Positions 1 through 12,350 of a stretch of 50,766 nucleotides of DNA are shown in pieces. Made by a program: the position numbers and the translations under genes. The notes beneath the pieces are model-generated. The model had not been told where the DNA came from, did not search any database, and saw nothing but the letters and a program-made list of their open reading frames with translations. The stretch's first letter is position 1, and each line of letters starts with the position of its first letter. The DNA comes from Phoronis australis (Eukaryota > Phoronida > Phoronidae): the NCBI GenBank assembly GCA_002633005.1, contig NMRA01000917.1:45204-95969 (forward strand). Reading direction: 5' to 3'.

Positions 1-2880
1 TCAGCGCCAGAAAATTTTATTGTATTAATCAACAGCAATAAGATAGAAACGTCTTGTGTAAAAGTCTGGTGTTGATCAGTGTTGTGCCAGCTGAGATATA
101 CGGGCTCAAAGTGTGGCGAAATTGCAATGCCTTGTTAACCTCTGACCCCTCTATACTTTATGCCTGAAATTTTTAACTTAGCGGCAGAGTTAATGAGTAT
201 TGTTTAATATATTTGTAAAGCCGAAGACCTGCTTTATTTAAAAATTACAAACAAATAATGATCTCGTGCGCCGATATTTTTTATTGTGCAGTGCAAATAA
301 GGCATTTTCGGCGAGTTCATTGCATGGCATAACAAGGTAAAATGAGATTGGACTTTACTGTTTTGTTTATCATCCCAAAGGTAACTAAAATGCATAGTAT
401 GGTTCAAATCGGTGACATTGAGTTTATCACCCCTATGGGCATTTTTGCCTGCTGTGAGCCGTACTTCACTCTTAAGAAGCCAAGTACCACTGGCCATCAC
501 GCTATTAAAACAGAAAGACAAAGATTGTGAAGAGTGAAGAATCCAAAGTTTTCAGAGATGTTTTTCTACAGTTTTGTTTGGAGTTCATTTAATCAAAGGT
601 TCTAACACATGGAGATGTCATTTGCCTTTCAGAGCTAAAGCAAGACTTTTAAGCTGTTCTTCAGAAAGCTTGTGTGCATAAAGTTATTTGGACAGGCAAT
701 CTTAAGACACGAATGTTGACGCTTCTCACTGTTGCTGTTTGTGCCAATCTGGGAGAGATAAAAGTAAATTGAAGCTAGTGTTCAATAATTCATTTCTCAC
801 ACACTAATTAACACAGCCCATTATAACATGTTTGGAATTTGCCCAAATCCTGCCTTCCTCCAAACAAAGACTCAGTGTTTGACCCTTCATTGCACGCGGG
901 TCAATCACCAGTGTGCAGTAGTGTACCCTCTCTTATCGCCCACGGTTGGCTCCTTGGTTGCTGAGGTTTGCAGTTAAAATGGATGGCAATGCCTACAGTA
1001 CCATTGACAGTACTAAACGAGGTACGCAGCCAGTGCAAAAAGATCTTGTGCAGGAAACTGAATTTGTGCTGCAATGCTGGGTCAAACTGTGTAGAAATGT
1101 GAAGTTGTGACAACTGTAGTAACATCAGCAACACTGACTGCATAACACTGGATAGTTCTTTGACAAGTCAACTGTACATCATGTAAATAGACCGCCAACT
1201 TCTTGGACCCCATTATTTCGTTTTATTTTTGTATTAAAAAGCGTGAGCTGTGAATTTTATGTGTTGATTTTTTCATAGACATTACACAATTTGATCATTG
1301 TCATGTATTTGTTTCATAATGCTTGCTAAACGCTGTCAGAATTACCTATTATTTTTATAGTCTGTGTGCACATTCACAGAGATCATTCAACTATATTATT
1401 TTTGTATAACATATTTCTGGTGTATTATGCAAACAAGCTACATTTTACACCATTATATGTGGGAGCTTTTATATTTTAAAAACACTCTGGTAAATGAATT
1501 TAAAAACACCACAATAAAATTAACCCCCTAAAGTACTCTCAAAAATAATTTTCTAGAAGCCCTACCAATCCTGGCCCACGGCCTAGATAGTTTATCGATT
1601 TGTCAAGTAATAATTTTTGATGGTCCGATGCGTTATCAGGGGGGGAGGGAGTAAACCCTTTATTTCCTTACAAAGGATTACAGAGTGATCGAACTGATGA
1701 AGGCCAATGCAATCGCCTCCGCGCACCACATTAGGTACACCTTCGGCATTGCAGTTAAGTTTATGGAGGAACCTCGAACAAAGATCAAATTTGGCAAAAC
1801 TTAGAAATCATATCTCAGAAATGGCTGATCGGACTTATGCATATGGCACTTCCATTGATGTTTTCTGCACTGTTCTCCAGGCATATGTTAGGAATTGTTT
1901 TTAAAATTGCTCACTTTTAAATGAGGGACTATAAAAATGACATTTATGAAAAAATTAACAGTTGCATCAAACGAAAACGAAGAGATAATTTAGAAAACTG
2001 GAACATAGTTTATGAGATTGCATCTTGAACATTCATGTCACATGAAATGTGATCACGTTAGTGATGTCATTAGTTTGCACCTTTGTTTTTTGCCATTTTT
2101 ATTAAACACGCAGCCACGTTAACGTGACCTATTTCACAGCAGACTGGTATAAAACCAAATGTCAATTTTTACAGGTTTTTCAGTTTCTGAAAATATAAAC
2201 TTTTACTCAGTTAAAATCTACATTTTTGAGGATATTTGGCTTAAAATACACCGACAAGTCGATAAGTCTGTACTTAGAACTTATCTAGCGAAATTTAACC
2301 CTCACATAGAGATTAGGCTTGATGATATGAAAGTTCAAATGAAATTGACTTCCAAAACATTGGGTAGTTTCTAAATACAAATTTGCTGATTGTAGGTCTA
2401 AAGTCAACTCACTGACTCGACATGGCGCTCTGCAGTTCGCTAGTGCGACCTCAAATATTATTTGGCGACACAGAATCCCAACTAAACTAGACGACAGACA
2501 AACAAGAATTCACAGGCAAGAATTTGCTTCGACATGTGTGACCTTGAAACTTAAGAAAATTACATAAGTACAACATCTTTGGTTCTGGTTAATTCTATTC
2601 ATTTTGTGAAATCAATGCATGTGCAAAAACTTGAAATGCCGTATGTGGAATTTCAATGCTTCGGCGACGTCATTTTCCTCGGATAGTCTCCACGTCGCAT
2701 TTGACGAGTTGTCGCCATATTTAACCAGTGGCTTATTCATGGTGACTGCTTTCCCTTTTCATTCCAAACATTTCTAGTAAAGTATTACAATATATACATG
2801 TATAATCTTGACCCAGATTATCACCTGCTTATCTTGTATCCAAGATGAGGGAGCACAGTTCAATGATTGTTACTGTAGGA
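1..2880. other. Intergenic, AT-rich; no gene supported
   Basis: Short frames in both strands have no recognisable domains and no paired splice signals. Contains one weak exon candidate at 979. Low-complexity G-run near 1640. Confidence 0.5.
979..1110 (+). CDS. Very weak candidate for a terminal exon of an upstream gene
   Basis: A 43-codon frame starts MDGNAYSTIDSTKRGTQPVQ and ends at TGA 1108-1110, preceded by GAGGTTTGCAG, which could be a splice acceptor at 973. I do not recognise the protein. It is short enough to arise by chance. Confidence 0.12.
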   Translation: MDGNAYSTIDSTKRGTQPVQKDLVQETEFVLQCWVKLCRNVKL

Positions 2881-2914
2881 TTAGAAAACGGGCAATTGCC
2901 GAACAAATAAAGAA

Positions 2915-2970
2915 GTTCATGTTAACTCAACGTTTCGTCTTATTCAACAAGACATTATCAGGATATGAAC
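2915..2970 (-). ncRNA. Candidate degenerate hammerhead ribozyme of a Penelope-like element
   Basis: Read on the minus strand: GTTCAT, then CTGATAA, a five-pair stem GTCTT/AAGAC around a seven-base loop, GAAAC, a short hairpin GTT/AAC, and ATGAAC that can pair with the first GTTCAT. The order CUGANGA-like core, stem II, GAAA, stem III, stem I is that of a hammerhead. The canonical core is CUGAUGA; here the sixth base is A, and three unpaired bases lie before the core, so it is probably inactive. Penelope-like elements are known to carry hammerhead motifs, which supports the reading. Confidence 0.5.
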
Positions 2971-3544
2971 AGTAGGACAACAATTGTCGATATTTTTCAA
3001 GTCACATCCAGGCGGTGAAATGAGAGTGAGAGATACAGGGAAAGTAAGCGGGTCATTACCATAGTTGCAGGGACATTGAGATCTGCATGTTATTAAGAGA
3101 ATCAGTAGCACGCTGATCCTGAATGGCCAATGACTCCTTGATATACAGTAATTCCTTAGCATGTTCTTTACAAATAATACTAACTGAATTGGCTTGATGG
3201 TTGTTGCTAATACATGTACAATGACAACTAATGCTACTTTTGTCGGATGTGTTCTGTTCTTTCAGACTGTCACATAGGCGTCTTTGGGTGGGTCCAATAT
3301 AGAATATCTTACTGTTGTCACATTCAACCTTATACACAACATTGCTTCTATTTAATAATGAGATGGGTGATTTCAGTTTACAAAGCATATTGGAGAGTTT
3401 GCGAAGAGGTGTGAAAACAACTATTAGCCGTTCAACCGTTGAGATTCCAAATTCATCAAAAACACAAATCATTCGTGCACAGCAAGACATTTGACCCAAA
3501 CAACCAAAAATGTGAAGAAATACAATACGATTGTCCGCCATCAA
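2915..3544 (-). mobile_element. Penelope-like element relic, GIY-YIG end
   Basis: The minus-strand frame 3544-3056 (162 codons) contains NRSNVVYKVECDN, then FYIGPTQRRLCDSLKEQ, a later SCHC/NHQA-type segment, and KESLAIQ. This is the pattern of the GIY-YIG endonuclease domain (V-V-Y-K ... Y-I-G-x-T-x-R-R-L) that follows the reverse transcriptase in Penelope-like retroelements. The usual Glu after Y-I-G is Pro here and the reverse transcriptase is not recognisable upstream, so the copy is probably dead. About 100-140 bases past its stop lies a hammerhead-like fold. Confidence 0.7.
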
Positions 3545-6012
3545 AAGGGTGGACTTTAGACGAACGTGAAGAACGCTTGTCTATCTGTGCATTACACCAA
3601 AGGACTATTTCCGATGGTTATTTATAAAATAATGTTTCCCATAGTATCACAAGAATAGCATCTCTCTTGAAAATGGTTACTATGAGTTCGTAAGGAATTC
3701 CCAAATATGGGAAACACAGCTGTCTAGACTACTACATGTGATGGCCGTGTACATGTCAAAAGGAGGTACTTAAAGAACTCTCGCACTCATAAACAAAGAT
3801 TTCAACATATTTTATGACAGTGAAGTTCAAGTTTATCTCGCACCTCTAAAATGAGCAAAAATACACCTTAATACGATTGGCTATCTCCCATATTCCCTAG
3901 TTACCCGTCAAAATTCTGCGAGCATCCATGCGAAAATGCATTAAAACATTCCGTTTTGAAAAACAAATTCGCTGGTCTCTGATTTACTTGTTTATGTATC
4001 TTCGAAAATCGATAGATTCATAGATAATTTTTGACAATTAGAATCTAATATTGTAAGAATTGATGATGTTTCCGTGAATATAACTGCAGCCTGAAGTTGG
4101 AAAAACTCTATAATCCAATCCCCAAATAGTAAAGTACTACACTTTGACGATTCTGCATATCTAAAATAACTCTTAAAAACATTGCTGAAATTTGGACTCA
4201 CAAACCGAAGATCCAAAAAACGTAAATCCTTAAATAAATATAATTAAACTCATTGCTTGGAAAGGTTGTCTTTGCACTTCCTTGGTGTTTTTAGTTTCTA
4301 GTAGCATTGAGCAATGAATTTCAGTTTTTCAAAACTGAATTCTTTACTTGACGTGACTCCGTGCTCGACATGACTGACGAACCCACGTTAAAAATAAGAT
4401 GTAACCATGCAGTAGGCCCGCGCAAAATCTCAGTGATTCACGGGAACTGAATTTTAGCTCCAGACGTTGAAGTGTGTACATTTTTGGGACACACTCTGTA
4501 TCATTTTCCCCAGCCATGAGAAACTGGACTACCGGTCGTGTTTAAACGAGGGATTTTGAAACAGCCCCAAAGACACTATTCGAGGGACTTCGGCACCTGA
4601 CCTTTTTGAAATAATCTCCTTCAAAGAATGACCATAATAAAATAAAATTTTCCGAAACTGGAACTCAATAAAACGAATCTTGACCTTAGAGTGTGTACAG
4701 ACGACCGGTACGAGCTGTCTGTCCCAAGTGAATCACAGCTGACTTGACCAGCAACAAGCTTTAGTTCTACGTGAATTTCGTATTTTCACACTTTTAGATC
4801 TCAGCTATAGTTACTTGAGACAGCTCCTCGCTACTGGTCAGTGTTCTGGTTTTAGGCCCATTCTCACTCTCCGTGCTGGTTCACGGTTACGCAGCTCTTG
4901 ATGGCGGCATCCGCGGGATTGTCCCAGGGGCGGAACCAGGATTTTGAGTTGGCGGGGGGCAGGGCAGAGTACTAGCCAGGGTTTTCCCGTCAGAAGTAAG
5001 CACCCCCGAACTGACAAATGGAAGCTGAGAGAATTTTAGAGGGGTCATGGCCCTTTTCGCCACCCGAAATTCCGTCACTGTGCTCCCCCACCTAGGGTGG
5101 ACGTGGGAGATTCGGTACAAACTGAAATATGGTGGCATCGAGAGCACAGGGTGAGGGAGGGGACTGGAGGGGGTGGCGTTGGTGGTGTAATTGCATCGAG
5201 TTGAAATTGAGGCGGGAGTTTGATTGTCATTCGTGCCATATGATTTGAGACATCTGCAAGTTTTGACGGTTCTGCCCCGACCGTGTCTATGTTACTGTTC
5301 TTGATGTTGCGAATGTCAAGCGTGCCTGTAAGAATCAGTAAAACTAATAAACCAGTAAAACTTGGCGTGTCTCTGCGAGCAAGACAAGTATGTTACAAGG
5401 CGTGGCAACCACTTCAATGATCGCTAGGAAGATCACACCACTGACTTTTAAGTGAGTTCTATGATATGGTAAAAATTATTACCATTTACTATCTTGAAAA
5501 CTGCGAATGATGGTGTACGACAAATATGGGACTTTTCATATATTGGCGCTCTCTAAAGTAATGAGAGCACGAAACAGACTTCACATTGATCATAACCCAG
5601 GTTTGGTTAACAGAAATTCAATCTCCACAATAGTGGTTCATTGATTTAAAAGCAAAGGAATGAATTCCACTGTCAGACTTTCCCATTGTTTGACTAGTTC
5701 AAGCCTAACTTCAACTGAATTTTGTCATTTTAGATGTATTGAGCTAACCAGATAGTCCAAGCAAAGCCTTAGTGAAATAAGACAACGCGAGTTCAATCAC
5801 GCAAGTGTAAGCCAGTCGAATGATAAGTGAAGCTACCTTTTCATGCCATGTTGCGTCACCGCGAGATACCAGCACAAACAACGAAAGGCCGATATCAGCT
5901 GTATTGAATAGAGGTCTGAATGGAATTTCATTGCGTGCGGGTGTTATTCGCAACTGTTTGAATTAAAAGGGTGATTCTCGCGGTGACGTACACAAAAGCA
6001 AGCCAATACGCC
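3545..6012. other. Intergenic; no gene supported
   Basis: Might contain further decayed parts of the minus-strand Penelope-like element. CAGGGGCGGAACCAGGATTT at 4923 resembles end words of abundant hAT-type repeats in marine invertebrates, but no matching partner was found. The GC-rich patch 4900-5200 gives an 86-codon minus frame without known features. Confidence 0.45.
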
Positions 6013-7518
6013 TTAAAGGAGAATGCCATCCGATTTAATTAGTCTTTTTTGCCGTCTTAATCGGTCCATATCCACATCGCCTCGCATACGGTCGACCTTA
6101 CCTTGCCAAGAGGTGTCGCGTTAACCTGTGAGGTAGGTGAGAAACGACGCTAGCGACGTCAGTGGTTCATATGCAGAGAGAATACCGCTATGTTGCGGTG
6201 CATCGTTCCCGCTTGTTCGAACTAAGCAGCTGCGAGAAAAGCGTTTTTTTTACTTGCTCGAGAGTCCTAAATGCTTAGGAAGTGGCTCATGGTAGTGAAG
6301 AATGAAATGTACGCTGTAAATAGCAAGTGCATGTATGAGGCCGTGAAACATCTCCTTGTCTGTGGCCTGCAGACATCGCAAATAACTCCATACGTTCCGT
6401 TGTCTGAGATTGTTCACGGCGCCTCTCTAGTATTTCTTCATCACCGTATTCCTGTTCGATTGATAGCCTGTAAAACTTTACGATCCACCTGCGAAGTTGT
6501 GACTGATGAGCTCTAGCTCGTACTAAGTCGGGATTGCGAGTTGCCATGTTGGCGTTTATTACTGAGCGTTCTGTTTCAAAATGTATTATTCTCACCCTAA
6601 CCAATACTTACATAAAACTGAAACGAAGTCTGTCTCATTAGATGCAATTTGTAATGCCTTTGGTGTGTTCGTGAGTGCAAAGGATTTGAAAAGCCAACAA
6701 TGAATAAAACACTGCGTTACCCGGCTTTAGGTGCAATGAAACTAATTGACGGGACACCTAGGCCGTGTGAGCTGGCATGCTATTTTAGTGTTTGCTGGCA
6801 GAAACTGTTGTGAAACAACTCGATTTCCATCAACACCGGCCAGGTGTTAGGGGAATCTTTATTTACGTTTACATTACTCAAATAATGATTGTCAATGTAC
6901 AATTTCTGCCCTGACGGTGTTGTTGTCAAAGCGGAACCTCAGAATTCGCGGTCCCCGACGAGTAAGTAGATTTGCAGTTTCGTGGCTAATTCTCCAACAT
7001 AATCACGTGCACATTACTTTGGCTCACTAGTACAGTATTTTCTTGGCTGGAAGTTTAGTTTCCACTGAACTTTGGCTTGTTTCTGTTCGTGATGTCTGAT
7101 CAGTTTCCGAGCCACTGGCAGGGATAACGAGTCAATCCGGCCGGCCGCGACGGGTTATTGGCCTGCCGAACTTTGTATGCTACGGTGTGTCCAAATACCA
7201 ATAAATCCATAAGAGCGAAATAAAACAACACGTTTTTATACGAACTCGGTGTATTTTTAAGGGTTTTACATCGAAGTTTGATGATTTATTGGTGTTAAAC
7301 GATGACTTCAAGCGATAAGCTGACACAAGTAACACGTGTTGTGAACTGCTGAAGAGACTGCGTGTGAAACCGATGACGTCATTGGATAATTTCAACACCT
7401 CCGTCTGCCGTCAGGTGTCAGGTAACGCAACCGTACATGTACGTGTCGTTATGGAGTAGAACTACTCGATCTGAATTGATACAAATTAGGTTGTTTTTTG
7501 GGTGGCATGCTCCTTTAA
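6013..7518. mobile_element. Non-autonomous DNA transposon, copy 1 (inverted ends, TTAA termini)
   Basis: Left end TTAAAGGAGAATGCCATC and right end GGTGGCATGCTCCTTTAA are inverted matches. The TTAA at both borders could be a piggyBac-like target duplication, but the inner end sequence does not start with the common CCC. No transposase frame is visible. It shares most of its length, including the internal words GCCGTCTTAATCGGT and AGCGATAAGCTGACAC, with the element at 11281-12350. The two minus-strand and plus-strand frames of about 80-105 codons inside it are not gene-like. Confidence 0.7.
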
Positions 7519-10500
7519 CAGTTCGTTACATATGACACTTTATGGCACTAGTGGACTCGGAGTGATGATCTTATCATGCTATAGTAACCCAATTTACAGG
7601 TGTTACCGTTTAAGATAGGCTTTAAAGTTCACTAATTTATGTTAGCTTTTTAACATCGCCTTCGAACGAAATTCTCCCGCTTAATCAACGGCAGCTACTG
7701 TGGCTTTGTCGCGAAACATCCTCATACTAGGACCTACATGTAGCGGGACGTCCTTGTTCATCAATTTCGTAAGGCAATTGTACATCCCTCCGCTCAGCAT
7801 TTGGAATTTCGCAGCATCATAATATCAGGAAACGTGTTGAAACGCTGCTTATCTCAATAGGTTGAAATATCTCGTCTATATTATATTGGATGTGTTGGTG
7901 CCGCAGAACGGACTTCCACCACAGACCAGACCACCGTACAGGCTATGGCGTGTTACTGAATATCAATATGGCGGGACCTTATCGAAAATCAGCTTTTCAA
8001 GCAGTATACGTTTATGTTGCTTGTTCTCACTCCATACGTTGTTGCACCAGTCGAAATACGAATCTGACTGATAAATACGATTTCGTATTACAGCGACGCA
8101 CCTATGGGTATTTTCATTTTGAATGATTATTATCTTAGTACATAAGAAACAGGGTTCGTTAAGCCCACCTTGGCTCTCATTAGTGCATAACCAGAAATCA
8201 AAAAAAATAACTTTAGCGCGAATATACATCTAGCTCCGCCGGCGATTTGACTTACCCCAGGACTACTGCAAATTTTGCTATCACTTTTGTTAGTGATTAT
8301 ACACTGCACCTAACATGTACCTGGACAAATTAAGTTAACAACAATGTCATCACATCACAGCGTACTATGTGTTTCGCGTCAGTTCGCGCTCCTTAAAGAC
8401 CCTACATAACGGCCAAATGACTTTTGAACATGTTAAATATATGTATCAGTGATCGACACAAACATATCATCCCTCCCTTTACTCCTGGCATTAGCTAATT
8501 ACGCCAATTACTATCGTACGACCCCATCATGAACCCCATTTAGCGCCGAAAAAAAACTTTAGGTGGCGCTCGTTCTAATCGACGCAAATGACGTCATCGT
8601 TGGTACCCAAGACGTATCGAACAGTCCGTTGCCTCAGGAAGCTTACCTTACGGTGTCAGGTGCATATTTCACAGATTTTCAAAATTACAACTGTTAGAGA
8701 CAACCAAGCTCAAATACTATGCGACACTTATCTCGACACTTCCACGCGCATGTAATATCCTACAACTCACTGTCCCTTGATCAGTAGTTTAGCGTCGCCG
8801 AAGACAGTAGCGCATTCTCGGTGGGGACCACTTACTCACTCTAACATCAAATGCTTATTCACAAAGACGTCGGGGTTTAACGAACAGATTTAACGAACAG
8901 GGTCCCTGCGTGCATTGGGGGACAGGTTTGCAATGAATGGAGATTTGTCGGACCCACGGCGACATCCTGGCGGAATGCGTGTACCGGAGAATTAATTTGT
9001 TTGTAGTCGCTCCGTGATAATTACGGGATTATGTCGGAGAGTAAGTCGGCGTTACACATCTTAACGAAGCGAAAGGCTCACTCGCAGCATGATGAAAAAG
9101 AATGACCCGAGACTTTTCGCACTTGGGTTAGAAAAGTATAATACCTTGCAATGGACGGACGTTCAATGAAAAGTACTGTGAAACGGAAGATTAAGAAAAT
9201 GTAGAAACAAAGTTTGGATGTATTAGCGCCGTGTATGTTCAAGCCAGAGGAATCCGAGTAAAGTGAAACAGAAGGGTAAACTTACCGGCCAACTGTCACG
9301 GAACTCGCTACGGACCGTCATTTGAAGACAAAGGCATTTTACTCAAGGCATACGAAACTTAACCCGTAACCGACGCAGCTATGGCTGCACGCCGATTAGT
9401 GAGACCTGCAGGAAAATCTAAGCGATTGAGGTGGAAGCAAAATATTGAGCAAAAAGGACAAAGTTAGCGCTGCGAATAGATTGTCATATTTAAACTATTG
9501 TTCGATTTGAAAGACCAATTGCACAAGGCATTTTATACTTGAAGTCGGGGAAATACGCCGTTCCCGTCGTAGCTCAACCCATCGACATGCTGACTGCACA
9601 CTTTTTTCAGTGCGTGCCTCCAAAGTGTACCCAAAGCCGTACTGCCTGACGTTCACGTGCGAGGTTTGTAAGTACACCCTTCCCGATGTTAATTTCAAAG
9701 AATGTGCCATATGACTCAAGTTGAATCAGCGCTATCTTATGGTCACATGCATTCGAGTATATGCAACACCCAAGCACTTAATCGAGCCAAGCCAGTGCAA
9801 CATTTTATTTAGAACGGCCGCCGTACTCTTTTGATGTGCGACTTGGGAGGTGTGCACCTCTACGTTCCCACCGCTGGAGTACGTGATACATTGGCTGCAA
9901 CATGTGAGTGACAGATGACTCATATATATGTCGCGCGTGCTGTCCCAGAAAAGAGGGCTTTGTTGTCGACTTACTTTTTACTCTAATGCAAGACAAGTTG
10001 TGACCGTCGTTTGGCAAGTAACAGCCAAGGGTTGTCATCTTTACGTTTGTTTTTATGATAAAAACGGGACGTAGGCTACATTCACCCACACCGTTAATTG
10101 ACGACATTTCTGAGCCACGATCGTATAAAATTTTACCGACCATGTCGCGGTGATATATTGCCGAGGATATTGTTAGTGGATAATCAAGACATCTTACGTG
10201 AAAAATAAGTATTTTTCCACCACAGAGTTCGGTAAGTTTGCCGTTGTCAGATTCAATACGAAACGTAGCTGTTGTAGGACCTTTTACGTGGGTGCAAATA
10301 CTTCGAAAATTGGTTCGTCCTGGGTCGTGAGTGAATCGATAGCAGTCCCTATCCGAGATCTACGCCGCTGTTCGGTTCGAAGGGTGCTTTGCCTGACACC
10401 ATTGTTTTGCTTAGTAATATTGCATTATCAGTCGACATTGATGCCTAACGTCGGCGATGTTTCTAATTGGTGACGTTCCTTGAGCAAACTACTTTGTTTT

Positions 10501-11280
10501 TTACTGTCCCAGCAGCCGGTCAGGTGCTCACTACTACAGGTTGTGGTTAGCGCGGTAATGTGTTGCTCGCTTCTCAACGATGATGTCAATAGGCCAGTCT
10601 ACTGTGATTCGTCGAGAGAATAAAAGGGGTTTCTGATGGGGGCACATAATATGGGGGGCACAAAATGCGTAGTAATTAGTCAGTGGTTGTGTGAAATAAA
10701 ACAAAACAAAGATATGTTGCACATAAGTACATGTATTTAACATATCTAAAAGGCAGTTGGCTCATTTTGTAGGGACTTTAAGTCTCGCTCTACATACACC
10801 TTCGCCCGGTGGCATGAAATAGTCCAAATAACGACTCAACGACATACATGTATGTTACTCAACTTTTCAGCGAATTTGTTTTATCACTAAATAATGCTAT
10901 GTCTTTCCATAACTTTATCTTTTTGCATTATTTTCATTTATGAATTTCTATAATAAACAGTTATCTGAAAACGAGCCCCTAACCTCAGTCAAAACCAACT
11001 GTAACCTAGCTCTTAAATTAGATTCATTGCATGGAAAGGTCCTTTTATATTTGTAAATATATTAAGAATTAAAAATTATGCTGTTTGACGTAGCAATGGA
11101 AATAAAAGTAGTTTAAGAAATGACAATCTGTGTTTGCACAAAGTCCACAAAAGCTCTTTCAAATTTAAAAAATTGGATTCGCTTATGGAGTTATTTCATG
11201 CAAAGGTGCAATTTTCAATGTCTTGTCGACATGGATTTACACACGGTTGCATGTCTTGACATAACGCAATTTTCAGTATC
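7519..11280. other. Intergenic; no gene supported
   Basis: Several frames of 60-112 codons exist on both strands (for example minus 9805-10143) but none shows a domain, helix pattern or splice context. No repeat structure was recognised. Confidence 0.5.
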
Positions 11281-12350
11281 TTAAAGGAGAATGCCACCTG
11301 ATTTATTTCGTTTTTTGCCGTCTTAATCGGTCTATATCCGCATCACCTTGTATACGGTAGATCTCACCTAGCCGGAAGGTGTAACGTTATCATGCGAGGA
11401 AGGTGAGTACACGTCGCAGGGACGTCAGAGGTTCTTCAGTTGAGTGTGTGCCGGTGTGGTGGGGCGTATCGTTCCCGGTTGTGGCGAACCATGAAGCTGC
11501 GAGAAAAGCAGATATTTCGTTTTTTCAATTTTCTTGAGAACCCGAAATGCTTCGGAAGTGGTTCGCGGTAGTAGAGAATGAAAAACACCCCGTTCGTACC
11601 AAGTATGAGGTCGTGAAATATCTGCATGTTGGTGGCCGGCACTGTTCTGTTTCAAATTTAGCTATTCTCACCCTAACCAATGTTAAAAATGACTGAAGCA
11701 AAGTGTCCCGAAAGACTGTCTCAGTGGATAAAATTGGTAATTCCTTTGGAGTGTTCGTGAGTACAAATATTTTGAGATGCTAACAATAAATAAATCATTC
11801 TGCGTTACCGGCTTCAGGTGCGATTCACTAATTGACCGGTCACCAGACGCAGTGTGAGCGCACTATAATTCAATGATTGTTGACAGAATGCTATTGTGAA
11901 ACAATAACTCGATTTATTATGCTATGGTCAGATGTTAAGGAATCCTATTTTATTACCGAGCAGATCCAAACTTCCAACGACTGACCTCGGTAAGTTTGCC
12001 TTCCGATCTTTGTAAGCTACAGTACTTTCAAAATTTCTATAAATCCGTAACAGTGAAATAAAACAACTCGTTTGTTTAAAAACTTAATGTACATGTACTT
12101 GTAAAGGTTTTGCATCGAATTTTGATGATTGATTAGTGTAAAGCCATGGAGTCTAGCGATAAGCTGACACCAGTAAACGTGTTTTGAACTGCTGAACAAG
12201 CTGTGTTAGAACCTATGACGTCATGGGTTCATTTCAGCACCTCCGTTTGCCGTCTTGTGCCAGAAAAAAGAACTGAGCTTGCTGTTATCGGGTGGAACTA
12301 CTTGATCTAAATTGATACAAAATACATTTTAGTGTGGCATTCTTCCTTCA
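11281..12350. mobile_element. Non-autonomous DNA transposon, copy 2 (shorter)
   Basis: Left end TTAAAGGAGAATGCCACC; right end AGTGTGGCATTCTTCCTTCA, in which the expected TTAA has decayed to TTCA/TTCAG. It is in the same orientation as copy 1 and about 430 bases shorter through internal deletions. Both copies share GATGACGTCAT-type sequence near the right end (7372-7382 and 12216-12226) and CAGCACCTCCGT-like text just after it. Confidence 0.68.

Noticed and set aside
9805-10143. 112-codon minus-strand frame
   Set aside because: No recognisable domain, no splice context, and length reachable by chance in 50 kb.
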